In this document: in pieces, positions 12,268-23,946 of the stretch | Numbering within the stretch: position 1 is the first letter of the stretch | How the letters are laid out: each line of letters starts with the position of its first letter | Assembly: GCA_019775845.1 (NCBI GenBank) | Contig: JADQAV010000002.1 | Coordinates: 2,542,001-2,606,000, forward strand | Reading direction: 5' to 3' | Length of the DNA: 64,000 bases | Origin: Myrmaecium sp. VS I D KN 1 | Lineage: Eukaryota > Ascomycota > Dothideomycetes > Valsariales > Valsariaceae | The notes under the pieces: generated by a model | What the model was told of the DNA's origin: nothing | Database searches by the model: none | What the model saw: the letters and a program-made list of their open reading frames with translations, nothing else | Translations under genes and position numbers: made by a program

Positions 12268-13823
12268 TCAAGCGCCCCCGGCGGCCGCTTCGGAGATGCC
12301 GTTCAGGGCAGAGAACTCGGAGTCGCCGGCGCTGTCGTGCGACTGGCCGTTCGACGGGCCGCCTTGGCCGTGGGGACCGCTCAATGGGCCCATGCCGCCG
12401 GGGCCGTGGGCGTGCGAGTTGCTGACCATCCGGGCGCCCGCCGCGACGGCGGCCGACTCGTCCTCCTCGCCCATGCCGTCGACGTCCGGCCAGAAGCGCT
12501 CCTCGAGCCAGAGGACTTGCCGGAAAACCTCCTCGCAGCGCGCCATCTCCTCCTTCCCGTTCGTCGTGGTGGTGGTGTTGGCCAGCTCGTCGACCAGGAC
12601 CCGGGTAGCGTCGACGAACTTGGAGAAGGCCGCGGAAGTCCAGTTGGGGATGAGTGCTTGGTGAAGGGCGACGATGTGAGCCTCGGTGGAAGGGGTGGAG
12701 AGGGAGGTGGCGAAGTTGCCCGCGTATTGCCAGGCGGAACGGTAGCACTGCCATCATCAGTAATTGACCGCAACGAGCGACGCGTGAGGACCTTACGTGT
12801 TCAGTAGCCCAGAGTACGACCATTCCCTCGAGCAGAGACGCGCTGGCGCTGCTGGCGCTGATGAACAGGTCCAGATACGCGCGGGTGATATGGTTTGGCG
12901 GGTCGTCGGTGAGCTGCAACTGGTACTTGGTCGCGGTGATCTCGAAGAAGCTCATCTCCCGCCGGATGTTGTTGAGCGCGGAGATCAAAAGGTCCATCGT
13001 CCGGTACATCGGGTGGAACTGAGAGTTGTGAACGGCGGGGAGCCGGATCTTCGCGAGCAGCTGCCCGATGAACCTGATGTACGCGCGGGCGTAGTGTCCG
13101 TCCTGCACGAGCCATTGTACCAGGGGCCCGGCGGCCAAGGTGCCGCAGCCCGCATGCGAGAGGAACGGTTGCTGGGTCGCCTGGGTGAAGAGCTGCGAGC
13201 TCTGTGCGAGCAGGTGGTTCGTCAAGGACGGTACCAGCGGCGCCGGCGCCACGTGCATAGGAACGATGGGCGCGCCTTCCCGGTTGCGCTTGTTCTGGTT
13301 CGGTCCGCGACGGTGGACCTGGAGATTCGGGTTGGGATGTGTTCCGTTCAAGATGCCGTGCGCCTGCGCGTCGCCCATATTCGGCCCTTGGCCATTCGAC
13401 GGCGGCTGGAGGTGTGCTTGGGCATCGGGGGAGCTGAGGTAGCTCTGGCACTCCTGCAGGTGCTCAATCTGGCGAGTGGTGTTTTTCGCGCGCACAAAGC
13501 CGCAATGGAGACATCGCACTTTGCTGCACTATAAAAGGAACGATGCGGATTAGCAGAGAACGGTGATGAGAAAGGGAGAGAGCCGGGAATGTGTGAGCGC
13601 TGGAGGGGCGACGCGTCGCTGTGCTTGTCGCGATGAATGCCGACGAAAGGGCTCAGAACGCGTCGCTTTGCGATTCACGTCTGCGGTCTTCCGGAGAGCG
13701 TCGGGGCAACAGGTGGAGGAGAGGGACGGGCGCGGAGAGGGGGCTCAGTACCTTGGATGGCGTGTCCGTGTCGTTGAACTCCTCGAAAGCTCGACGGATG
13801 TCCGGGTTGGCGTGTCGTCCCAT
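12268..13823 (-). CDS. BED-type zinc finger fused to TenA/THI-4 (heme-oxygenase-fold) domain
   Basis: Exons on the minus strand are 13823-13752, 13528-12797 and 12747-12268; all joins are phase 0 and give 427 aa. The N-terminus is a BED-like finger: an aromatic segment (AFEEFNDT), then CLHCGF and, after a basic linker, IEHLQEC, giving the Cys-x2-Cys ... His-x4-Cys ligand set. The first exon is needed to complete this finger, which supports its choice. A Pro/Asn-rich linker follows. A helical TENA/THI-4-type domain then begins near residue 150 with FLSHAGCGTL, QWLVQDGHYAR and AYIRFIGQLLAKI, the typical first helices of the family (TenA thiaminase II and PqqC relatives share the fold). The C-terminus is Gly/Asn-rich and disordered. 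Known TenA enzymes act in thiamine salvage, but catalysis here is unproven and the finger suggests a nuclear role. Confidence 0.78.
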
Positions 13824-14495
13824 GTCGACTGGCGGAGAGGATCAGCTCAGCTGCTGCGGTGAGGTAAAGGTAAGTTACTGTAACGGGGGGCCGAGTTACG
13901 AGGTATCGAAAGCCGTGTATCGAAATCTCGAGGAGGGTGGAGTTCAAAGTCTTCGCGCCGAAGGCCGGGGGGCGTGCGATGACTCAGCCGCTGCCCATGC
14001 CCTTTTCAGCCGGTCCACCATCCTCCCTTCCGTAAGGTTCCTCTCTGCGACCTGTCACTGTTGAAATCCCATAAGTATGTTACCTACCCCAGGTTCCCCG
14101 TCAGAAACACTTAATATTGCCCGAAGTACATCTTGACACTCACGACGCTGGAGTCCGATCTGATAGGTAATCCACCGGGTAATACGTACCGTATGGAGTA
14201 CTTACGCTGGACAAGAATCCTCTCGGCCTGAATTTACACGGCACACCATTCGCCGGCTCCATGATTCCTTGGCATGACCCGGTAACCGCGTCGGTTTCTT
14301 TTCCCCACTGCGTTTACTTCGATACGTGAACTCTCGAGTATTTTGTATTTCCAAGGCATCTATATTTTTCTCTTTTCTTTTTCTCCTTCTACTTCCGGTT
14401 TTCACAGGTGCCATGACGAGGGTTTCAGTGGAAGATGACCGTCGAAGCGTTTCAAGCAAGATGTACCCTGGAAAATCCATCATAAGCAAACGCTT
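13824..14495. other. Upstream region of BED/TenA gene up to retroelement
   Basis: Gene-free. This is the promoter side of the BED/TenA gene. The retroelement LTR begins about 680 bases upstream of the start codon. Base composition here is normal, so the AT conversion of the element has not visibly spread into this flank. Confidence 0.4.
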
Positions 14496-14500
14496 AGGTT
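14496..14500. repeat. Left target-site duplication of the copia element (AGGTT)
   Basis: The 5-bp sequence AGGTT directly precedes the left LTR and is repeated at 19247-19251 directly after the right LTR. Five base pairs is the usual duplication length for LTR retrotransposons. The intact pair fixes the ends of the insertion. Confidence 0.85.
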
Positions 14501-14641
14501 TATTAAAGTTAAAAAGGATGATTAATTAATGAGGGATACCACTACTCCTTATACATATAAAACTACGGTAAATAATACTACCTTCCTGCCACGGCTAACG
14601 TTATTAATGTCTTCTATATTATCTAGATATACCTTCTATTA
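14501..14641 (-). repeat. 3' LTR of copia element (left)
   Basis: 141-bp direct repeat matching 19106-19246 base for base in length. Read on the minus strand both begin with T and end in TTTAATA, consistent with a TG...CA LTR after C-to-T change at its final CA. Confidence 0.85.
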
Positions 14642-17600
14642 CTCCCCTTATATATTAATAATATATTTATTCGACCTATCTAATACGCTTTATTAACCCC
14701 TTAAGTACTACTTTTAGGAGTACTTTAGTATATATATTAGCGAGGTTATTAGCGGAGCTTATATACTAAATTCTATATTTCTTATCTAGGAATCTTTCTC
14801 TAATAAAGTAATAGTAAACGTAGATATACTTTAATTAAAAGCTAATCTAGGTATCTTAAGCGAGTACGAGAGCTAGTTTATTATTAACTAAGAGTATATA
14901 TTATAGCGGCGTATTAGTAAGTTCTATTATAGCTTATTAAGTTTATATAAGGTAACTAGCTAAATATAAAGCTACTATATACTTTATTTTATATATACTT
15001 TTTATTATATAGGATTATTACTTTACTAACTATAATATTATTAAGCTATTAATCTTTAATAAGTATCTAGATATTAACTTCGCGTTATTTAAATTAAATA
15101 TATATAATATATTAGAGTATATTATAGTATAATTTAAGTTAGCCTCTTACTAAGGTCCTAGTACTAAATTATAGTTATAGGTAGTTCGGATATATTATAG
15201 GACTTAAAATATTTTTTAAGTATACTTTAGAAGGATTAGAGCTATAGGATCCTAATAAAGTTATAGAGAATATTAGGTCCGGCCTACTTACTATAGCTAG
15301 GTAGTTAATAGATCCGATAATTAATTAGAATAAAACTTATTATTTAGTATTATATTTTTTATCCTTACTTATCCTAGGGGGAAAATAATTTAAATTTAAT
15401 AGTATTAATTAACTATTATATTTCTTTATCTCGTATCGTTATAAGATAGCTAATATAAAAGTCCTCTAGTAGATATAGATATTCTTATATTAGTATTCTA
15501 TTTCTAGGCTTAATAGTTTATATAGTTAGCCTAGGTCCTTAAATCTAAAGCGCTTAGAAGTAGCTTTAATAAAGATATTAATAGTAAAGTTAGTTCCGGT
15601 TATAAGGATATTATCTATATATACTCCTATAGTTAATATAAGTAAGAGAAATATATAAAGGTCGAAGTTAGATTTTATAAAACCCTATTAAGTTAGTTAT
15701 TAGGATAGGACTATATATTATTCCCGTCTTAATTATTTTAGTCTATAAAGCGTCTTAATTAGTTATAATACGCCTTTATTTTCTCTAGTACCTATCCTAA
15801 TACCTAGAGGATAATATATAAAGATAGTATAGTTAAGGTATTTATTTAGGTATACTATATTAAAGTTTATTTAACGTAGCTTCTATCTCTTAATTTTTAA
15901 GACGAGAAGAATTAGGCGTAGGCTATTATATTATATAACTAGGGCGTAAGTATTAGAATAATTAACTCTAAACCTTTATAAGAAACCTTATACTACTATT
16001 CTCGCCTTTCTCTTAATTAATTTACCAGCCTTATTATATTTAATATCGAATACCTAGCGTATTTCTACTAGCTTTACTCCCGCTAGTATATTATTTATAA
16101 TCTTCTAAGTTCCGTTATCTTTATAAACTTTAATTTCGTATTTAATTACTAGCTTCTATAAATAATAGTTATCCTTATTTATAGCTTTATTATAATTCCG
16201 TAGAATAGCGTATTTACCTTTACTAAGAGTAGCGTAGAATACCTAGAAGTTCTCTCTTAAAAAAGCTAGAGATACTTAATAATTAGGTTCCTTTATCTTT
16301 AGAGTTAGTTTAACTATTTAGCCTAAGCGGGTTATAGTTAGAGTTAATTAAGTTTCGGAAGGTAGCCTTATCTATTATATTAGTAAAGACTAGTTAGTAG
16401 CTATAAATTATTATATAAGTAACTTTTATAGTAATAGTATTAGAGATATTTATAATAGTAATAGTAGCTTTATAATTTTACTTAAGCAGCGACCTTTACT
16501 TTTATTAGTTAAACCTTTAAGTAGTTAATTAGTCCCTTAATTAGTTATAAGTCTCCTCTTACTTAAAGGGGCCTTATCCTAAGGAGTAATATAACTATTC
16601 CTTTTAATATCTTTAGTATCTTCTACGCTACCTTTAAAGTAGGGTTCTTTAGATTTAAAGGGGGTGAAAGTTATATCTTAGGTTTTAATTACTATCTTTC
16701 TCTTAAGAATATAAATCCTAGCTATTTTAATATTCCGTTTATATCTTATAAATACGCCCTTCTCTATATAGTATAATAATTTAGAACCGGGTTAGCGTGC
16801 CTTAACCGGAATATAAATATAGGCTTTTATACTAAAAGAATAGAGATATTTAATAACTAGCTTCTTATTATTTAGTCTTTTATATAAAGTACAGCCTAAC
16901 TTATCTAAGGGATATAAAGAGATATTCTTTAGGAAAGTTATAGTTTATATTACTTCTACTTATAGCGGTAGGTCTTCGTTAGATTAAATTATTACTTAGA
17001 TAATTTAAGTAATTAACTAGTTCTATCTTTTAGTAATACTATTAAGCTCGTAGGTATATAAGAGGACTATATCGTAGATAATTCCTTTCTAACGAAAGTA
17101 TTATTAGAGTATTATTATAATATACTCGCTACTATTATCGGATTTAAATCTCTTAATAATACCGCTATATTATATATTAATATATATAATAAAGTTTTTA
17201 ATTTCTTTAGGAGCGTTAGCTTTATATTTAAGGAATTAAACCTATAAATAAAATATTATATTATAAATAAACGAGATATAGTATCGCGCTCCCCTAAGGC
17301 TAGGAAAATAGAATTTTCCTAAGAGGTTTAAATAAATTATTTTAAGGAGCTGAATAATTATAATTCTTAGAGTATTCTTAGGTTAGTAATAGATAGATTT
17401 TAAGAGTTAATAAACCTTATACTTATAATTATTCGGCTTAGTAGGAATAAAGTATCTATTAGTATATAGTTTTAATAGATTTAGTATAAGCTAATATCTA
17501 ATAAAGTAATAAAACTCCTCGTTAGATATAAAATTCCTATACTTAGTTTTTATAGAAGGTATAAATAATGATAATATTAGTATTTTAGTTTAGATTTTAA

Positions 17601-19105
17601 TAATACTATTATAATATTTTACTTAGAGAGCGTATTTCTTATCCCGAATAAGAAAGAGGTTATTCTTTTAAGTAGTAAGCTTAAATCCCTTATAGTAAAT
17701 ATATCTCTACGAGAATAACTAAGTTCTATAGAGCTTAAAACTATAGAGAGTATTTATTAGCTTTATTAGGTAGTTTAATCCGTCTAGTAGCCTATATCTT
17801 AGTTAAATAATACTAATACCTTTAATAGGTAGTTTTAAACCTCCGGCGATTATAATAGTACCTTCTTTTAGTAATAAAGATATAAAGTCTTTATAGTATC
17901 TTAATATATATTAGGAGGTACTAGTATTAAATAACTAAGTAAGTAGGTTATTAATTAATAGTCTATAAATTATAGTATATATACTTACTAAATTTAGATA
18001 GTATCTTTTTAAGATATATATTATAAATATAACTACTTTTATTACGCTATTATTAGAGTCTTCTATATTATTAGTAGTAGTAATATTTCTCCTTAGTCGT
18101 TTACCTTAAGAATCTAATTATATAGATTATTTCTTATATTATTATAGTTTATCGCAGTTCGTATAGATATATCCGACGAATAAGAGGTTATATTCTTAAT
18201 ACTATATATATTCTTAGGCTAGTAGTTAAGATTATAAGAAGATAAGTAATAGGTTTTAATAACTTTATTTCTAAGTATTTCGCGCTATATATACCGTAGA
18301 TAAGTTATTTACTTTAAGGCTATATTTCTTAGAGATATTAAGTATTTTAAGCTTAATATCTTTAAAGGCTATAATATTCTAAGTACTTAAATTATCGACG
18401 ATACTAATTATTATATTAGATAGAATAACTAAGAAGAACGACCCTTTTACCTTATTAAATTTAAAGATAGGCTTTATTATAATAGCGACTAACTATATTA
18501 ATATATTATACCTTTTTATTATTCTAATCTATCTTTAATAAAATTTATTAAGGTATATATACAGATCCTCCCTATTATAATAATATAAATTAGTTAGTAA
18601 TCTAAATAAAAGAATTAAGGCGTTACTAGTATCTCTATTAAATCTACTCGCTAGATAATCCTATATTTATATTAAAGTATTAGAAGATACTATAGCTATT
18701 ATAAGATTATTATAAATAGAAGATAAGATTATTACTAATACCTTATTATCTTTAGCCTCTTATTTATTAGTATTATTTATAGGTTTAGGTTTCTTCTTTA
18801 ATATAATAAGCTAAAGGCTAGTATATCTTAGAGCTACTATCTAAGATAACTTCTATTCGGGGTAATTTTTACCTCTAGAGCTAAGCTTCGGGAGTAATAA
18901 AAGATCTAATTTAAACTAAAATATTAGTATTATTATATTAATCCTTTTAGTAGTTAGTAATAGCGTAGAGGTAATAAAGGGCGTTAGTAAAAGATAGTAT
19001 ATTTTATAGGTAAGATAATATATTAAATTTAATTAATAATATAATCTAAAAGAGTACTAAAGCTTTTAATAATTAGGAATATAAATATAAACCGAGCCTA
19101 TAACC

Positions 19106-19246
19106 TATTAAAGTTAAAAAAGATAATTTATTAATTAGGGATACTACTACTCCTTATATATATAAGACTACGGTGAAGAATACTGCCTTCCTGCCACGGC
19201 TGACGTTGTTAACGCCTTCCATACTATCTGGATGTGCCTTCCATCA
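19106..19246 (-). repeat. 5' LTR of copia element (right)
   Basis: Partner of the left LTR. Its outer half (from about 19185) is visibly less AT-converted than the matching part of the left LTR and grades into normal flank, so the mutated block has a boundary inside this LTR. Confidence 0.85.
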
Positions 19247-19251
19247 AGGTT
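19247..19251. repeat. Right target-site duplication (AGGTT)
   Basis: Second copy of the 5-bp duplication, directly after the right LTR. Confidence 0.85.
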
Positions 19252-22200
19252 CTCAGTCTGCTTTATACTTGGACACATTCTATCATCAATGCCTTTCTCG
19301 TCAATAATACAAGTTCCAATCAGCTCTCTCTCTCTCTCTTCCTCCGCTCATAACCCATCATTCCACGGTCACCAAACTGTTCCTTTCACACCGTCTGATC
19401 CAGTCCGCACGTCCAATTTCAGCACTACCAGCCTCCTTTCCCGCCACGAAGTTCCTGGTCATTCTCTGTGGAAGATCCACCCAACGCTCAATCTCTCTGC
19501 TACCACCGCAGCCCTCCCCTACACGACAGTCACCTCCATCCCCCTTCCACATCCCCAACTTGCCCCCTTTCCTTTCTCCTTCCATCAGCGTAACCGCCCC
19601 CAAGAACCCTCAACCCCCCAACCCCCACCGTTCTAGACCGTCAGTAGAGCTGACAGTCTTCGCCGTTGAGCTATGTATATGGGGAAGGGTCCATGTTGGT
19701 GGGAGTCAGACAGAAAAAAGAAGAGCATCCAGCTCATCCAGCAGCCCTGCGGCGGCGAAGGATGAAGAAAGGCGCACACAGATCAGGGGATCGACGTTGG
19801 GAAGGATTGAGAGGGAGTTGGCCGGCCCAGAGGAAAAGGGATGGAGACGCGGTGCTTTCTCTTCCAGACCTCGCCGAACTCGCGCCCGGGGAGAAGATAG
19901 AAAGAATTGCAAAGTAGTAACGGCATGAATAACCTACTACCTTACATGACCTACTTGGATAAGGCAACTACCTGACACGGCCGGTCCCGCACCCAGGAGT
20001 CAGTCCTAGAGAAGAGTAAGGCACATAAAAACAAGAACTGCGATATGAGCTCTCGAGCAGAATTAGAGGAAAAGGAAGGATACTCTAATATAGGTACCTT
20101 AGGTAGGCTGCGGCCTGCGTCAAGCAATGCCCGGCTCCGGCTCCGGCTTAAGCGATCAGGGCAGATCCATTGCCATGTGGGCGCTGACGGAGGTATTTCC
20201 CGGGGGATGGAAACGGGCTCATGTTGTAAGGTTAGAAGAGAAAGGCAGAAAAAGAGAGAACGAGAGAAAGAGAGGCGTTCACGTCAAGTATATTTAGCTA
20301 CTTTCTCCAGCGGGTGTGAGGTGGATGGGTGAGGCTGTGCGAGGCTTCTGTGCATGCGAGGCTACCTAACAAAAGTTACCACGGACAAGCACTGCCAACC
20401 AAATAGTACCTAGCTTATGTAAACCAGCCTAATTAAGGGACAAAAGTGCACCCCGCCGGAAGGCTATGCCTGATGGTACCCCACCCAATCCTTCCTTCCT
20501 ACCTTCCTTCCTTCCTTCCCAAGGCAGATCCGACATGCACATTGTGCGACGGAACGACGTCGACGTCGTTAAAATAAAGGGTGCGTCGATCTTTCTATTT
20601 TTTGCTTGTGTGGAGGGGGCTGCTTCTGCCGTCCCCCCGTGACGCGGGGCGGAGTTATCAATTTGATATAATGTACATATCATATCTTACCTTACATCGA
20701 TTTAGGACTTACTGCAGGTACGAGTGGTACCCTTCTTTACATACAGCCTTGCGCCCGTCAGCCTTGGGCGGCGGGGGTTATATCTTGGGGGCGCCGTGAC
20801 ATTTTTAGATGAGGATGGAGAGAGGAGGAAGGGAGTTTTGATGGGCTCTCGTGGATTTGCCATGATGGAATAGCCACCACCGCCTCGGCGGGCGGTAGAA
20901 ACCCGACCAGAAAGATCTAACGGCGTGAAGGCGGACGGCTCTCCGCCCCAATTTTCAATCGCTCTGTAGTACGGTAGTGTAGCTGTCTCCATGGCAGAGG
21001 TTTTGCATTCCTGCAGAACGTAGAGGCGGGTCGGCCCGTCCGTCCTGATGAACCTGCTGCTCCGCTAAGCAAAGCACGTCGCCGGGGCAGTGGTGCTGTG
21101 CGCGGAAACCCGTGGCGCCGCTTGGTACGGTCCAGAGCATTCGCGATGGAGACTGAGGGGCGTGGTCATGCAACAGTAGGTGGACGGAAAGTATTTTGCT
21201 TGCGATTTTACGCCATTCCGTGTGATATGTGGCGAAGTGAGGTCGAACGGCAAAGGTCATGGTCGACAGACAAGATAGGATGTCCGCTGGAGGTTTGAGA
21301 AGCCAAGGCCAACAATTACCAAGGCTGAAACCAACGCAATCGATCATCTTATCACCCGGCTGACAGACAATGCTAGCCACATCGTATACCGGGCATCGGT
21401 TCCTCATGGGTCTCGTCTGATATCTTCTGTAATTGTAAGTAGTGACTTACTCTCACTCACCCAACACCATACGCAAAGCCCAGCGGCGTGGGGGTTCCTG
21501 GACGAGACCAGGCTGGCGCCACCCACAGGCTGTTGGTTCATGGTCTTCGACCTGGGCCCCATCGCCCGGAAGCCGGTAGTTCCTTCGGTAAAGGACGAGA
21601 TATACGCGAGGACGAGGAAACAAGCACGATAGAGCGCAAGCGAGCGGGCCGTCATTGGCAACATCTGGCTCACATCCTGGTCGGCTCAGGGGGAGCGGAG
21701 CAAGCGGGAACGAAATGACAGTTAAATGGCTTGAAACTGAAACAATTGGAAGTGATGAGGGAACAGATCGGTTACCAACCTAGTCTCCTCCGATGAGGTG
21801 GTGGAGAGTGGGGGGAGGGGGGTGTTGCAAAAGGACTCCCACGTCTTCGCGAGGCATTACCGCGGTAATTGCTAGCAACGGAGAGACGGAATCCGGGAAC
21901 TGCCCACGGTCGAGCTTGGGACGTGATAATCTGGCACGGACCGCAACGATCAGAAAGGGGGAAAGGGTTCGTGAAGGATTCCGCTTCATCCATACCACCA
22001 CGCAGAAGAACGTCGACGCCGCCGCCTCCTCCTCCCGTCCTCTCCTCGATCCAACGCTCCTGGTTCAATGGCGAGGATCAGAAGCGGGAGGATTGTTTGG
22101 CTGCGGTACGGCGCGGGAGGAGTGAAGACGCTGGTTGACTTGCGTCACGTCCTCTGGAGGTGCGAGTAGGAAGGAGTGAGGTGCAGCTGCCGGTGATGCG

Positions 22201-23946
22201 GGAGAGACGAGCCAGCAGCAAGCAAGGTAGCCGTGCGGTGCCTGGCGGCACCGAGTGGAGGTGTGAGAGAGTGGCGGCGAAGCTCGTGAGCGAGCACGTC
22301 GCAACGGTGTGGTGTGGTGCGGTCATGGTGGGCGGTGGTGTCAGTGGTGAATTAGGCAAAATTAGTGCGATGGGCGCTCTGGGGAAAAGCATTTTGGGGT
22401 CAATTGAGGGGATCATCCGGTCGAGGTCAGGCCTATGGGAGCCCCGCGTTTGCCGCTACGTCGGACTGGGTGATATTAGGGTGAGATACGCGCTGTGCCT
22501 TGTCTGTGCCTGCCTTGCCTCAGGTGCCTTGTCTGACTTGCCTGCCTGTCTGCCTGTCTGCCTGCCTTTGCTGCCGCCCAGGTCCATTCTCGACGTTTCA
22601 CACGGCGTGCTTCGCTGACATGGTCGTGCAGATGTCATGCCAACTCCGGTGCATTTTGCTGTCGAACATGGCCGATCCAACGTAGCCGCCGACCAAAAAT
22701 CAGCCGGATGCGGGAGATATGTGGCAGTTAGGTCGGTGTGGACAGCTAAGTCGAGCAAATGCACCAATTGCGGTCAGAAGCGCGCGAACTTAAGGCGCAT
22801 TCTTACGTGGTCGTGGTGAACTCAGACTGCCATCGCCGACCCGACCGGAGTCGATGCCCTGCGGTCCCAGCTGGAGCATCTGCTCTTCACCGAAGGATTC
22901 GGTACCTTGTCGGCTCTGAGGCACCGCTCGCCTTTCCCCTCACTTCCCACGCAAGCATCGCACCGCACATGCCACTCCTCATTGCCGTCACGCCGCAGGA
23001 CGGGGAAAGAAAGAGAATGAAAGGGAATGGGGATGGGAGTGGGAGGAGGCTCTCAGGCTCGTGGTGATTCCGCCAGCCTCCCGCTCGCGACGTCGCGCTG
23101 CTCTCTCTGCTCGACCGCTACCTCCGCCGCGGAGGGAAGGCGCAGCTTTGGTGAGAAACATGAAACTGGCGGTGCACGTAAGCCGGCAATCTGTGTTCCT
23201 GGACACGGTCATCCGCCCGGGCCAACTCTTCCTCATCCTCCCAATCCTCATCCTCATCCTCATCATCCGCCATTTTGTGGCAGCACGAAGCACTTGCTGG
23301 CGGGCGGTGGTTCGCTTACGGTTCTGCTCGCTCACATGGATCCCTCTCGAGTCCCTCCCCCTCCATCTTCCTTCACTCACATACCCTCGCTCAGTCACTC
23401 ACTGTACTCGACTCAATGGCGCGGCAGTTGAACCAACGGCGACTGCTTGCGCACGCGAGTTCCCAAGCGTCATCCCATCCAGTCGCGGGCTGCTTGTTGG
23501 CATCCCCGCGACCGGTTCCCCCTGCCGAGCCGGGTGATGCTGCCATTGGCTCGGCCGCTACCGCAGAGCGACTGGCGCACAAAGGGGTACTACTCAAGCC
23601 ACCCCGGCGCCCAGGACGGCATCCTGTGCTGTGCCGGGCCTACCCAGGCGGCTAAGATCCATGCTAGCGGATTGTCCGCATGCGCACTCGGGCGACTGGG
23701 TTCTTCTAAATCTGTTTTACCAAACGGCGCGATTAAGTTGTCGCACTAGCAGACCATCCCCTGGTTCAGCCTGCGGCTTGCAGGCAGGGCCTCCGCGGTC
23801 GTGATGGACGATATGTTAAATATTGTCCGTCCCGCCTCAGTCTAAGCCTACCATCGCCATCGATCCGTGGAGTACCAAATCTGGAGGGCGCTGCTCTACT
23901 AATCGTGCAAGGCTCTCACCAGATCTCCAATCGTCCCTCCTTCTCC
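19252..23946. other. 4.7-kb gene-free stretch between retroelement and Myb-like gene
   Basis: I find no open frame with family signatures or a convincing exon set. Visible content is low-complexity sequence: a CT run near 19323-19340, CCTT repeats at about 20491-20520, a perfect 18-bp palindrome AACGACGTCGACGTCGTT at 20553-20570, CTGC/CTGT repeats at about 22538-22568 and a TCATCC-rich run near 23230-23270. The right part is presumably upstream sequence of the Myb-like gene. A non-coding RNA or a fast-evolving short gene cannot be ruled out. Confidence 0.4.

Larger units (their letters stand above)
14501..19246 (-). mobile_element. Ty1/copia LTR retrotransposon fossil, RIP-degraded
   Basis: A 4746-bp element bounded by two 141-bp LTRs (14501-14641 and 19106-19246) and an AGGTT target duplication. 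The interior is extremely AT-rich with no surviving coding frame, the pattern RIP leaves in ascomycete repeats; it is broken by very many changes. Orientation is minus. A purine-rich tract (reading AAGGGGAGTAAT on the minus strand) adjoins the left LTR as expected for the polypurine tract beside the 3' LTR. Sequence inside the right LTR (GGTTATAGGCTCGG) could be the primer-binding site. A remnant of the reverse-transcriptase active-site region is recognisable on the minus strand near 15600-15630, about 1 kb from the 3' LTR, which fits copia order (integrase before reverse transcriptase) better than gypsy order. The LTRs differ mainly by transitions of RIP type, so their divergence does not date the insertion; the intact target duplication suggests it is not ancient. 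Confidence 0.88.

Noticed and set aside
19232-19636. 134-residue frame starting at the right LTR
   Set aside because: It begins inside the retroelement LTR and runs through CT-rich sequence; composition does not look coding.
20955-21407. 150-residue minus-strand frame
   Set aside because: No family resemblance, no splice or start context of note, lies in a gene-free stretch.
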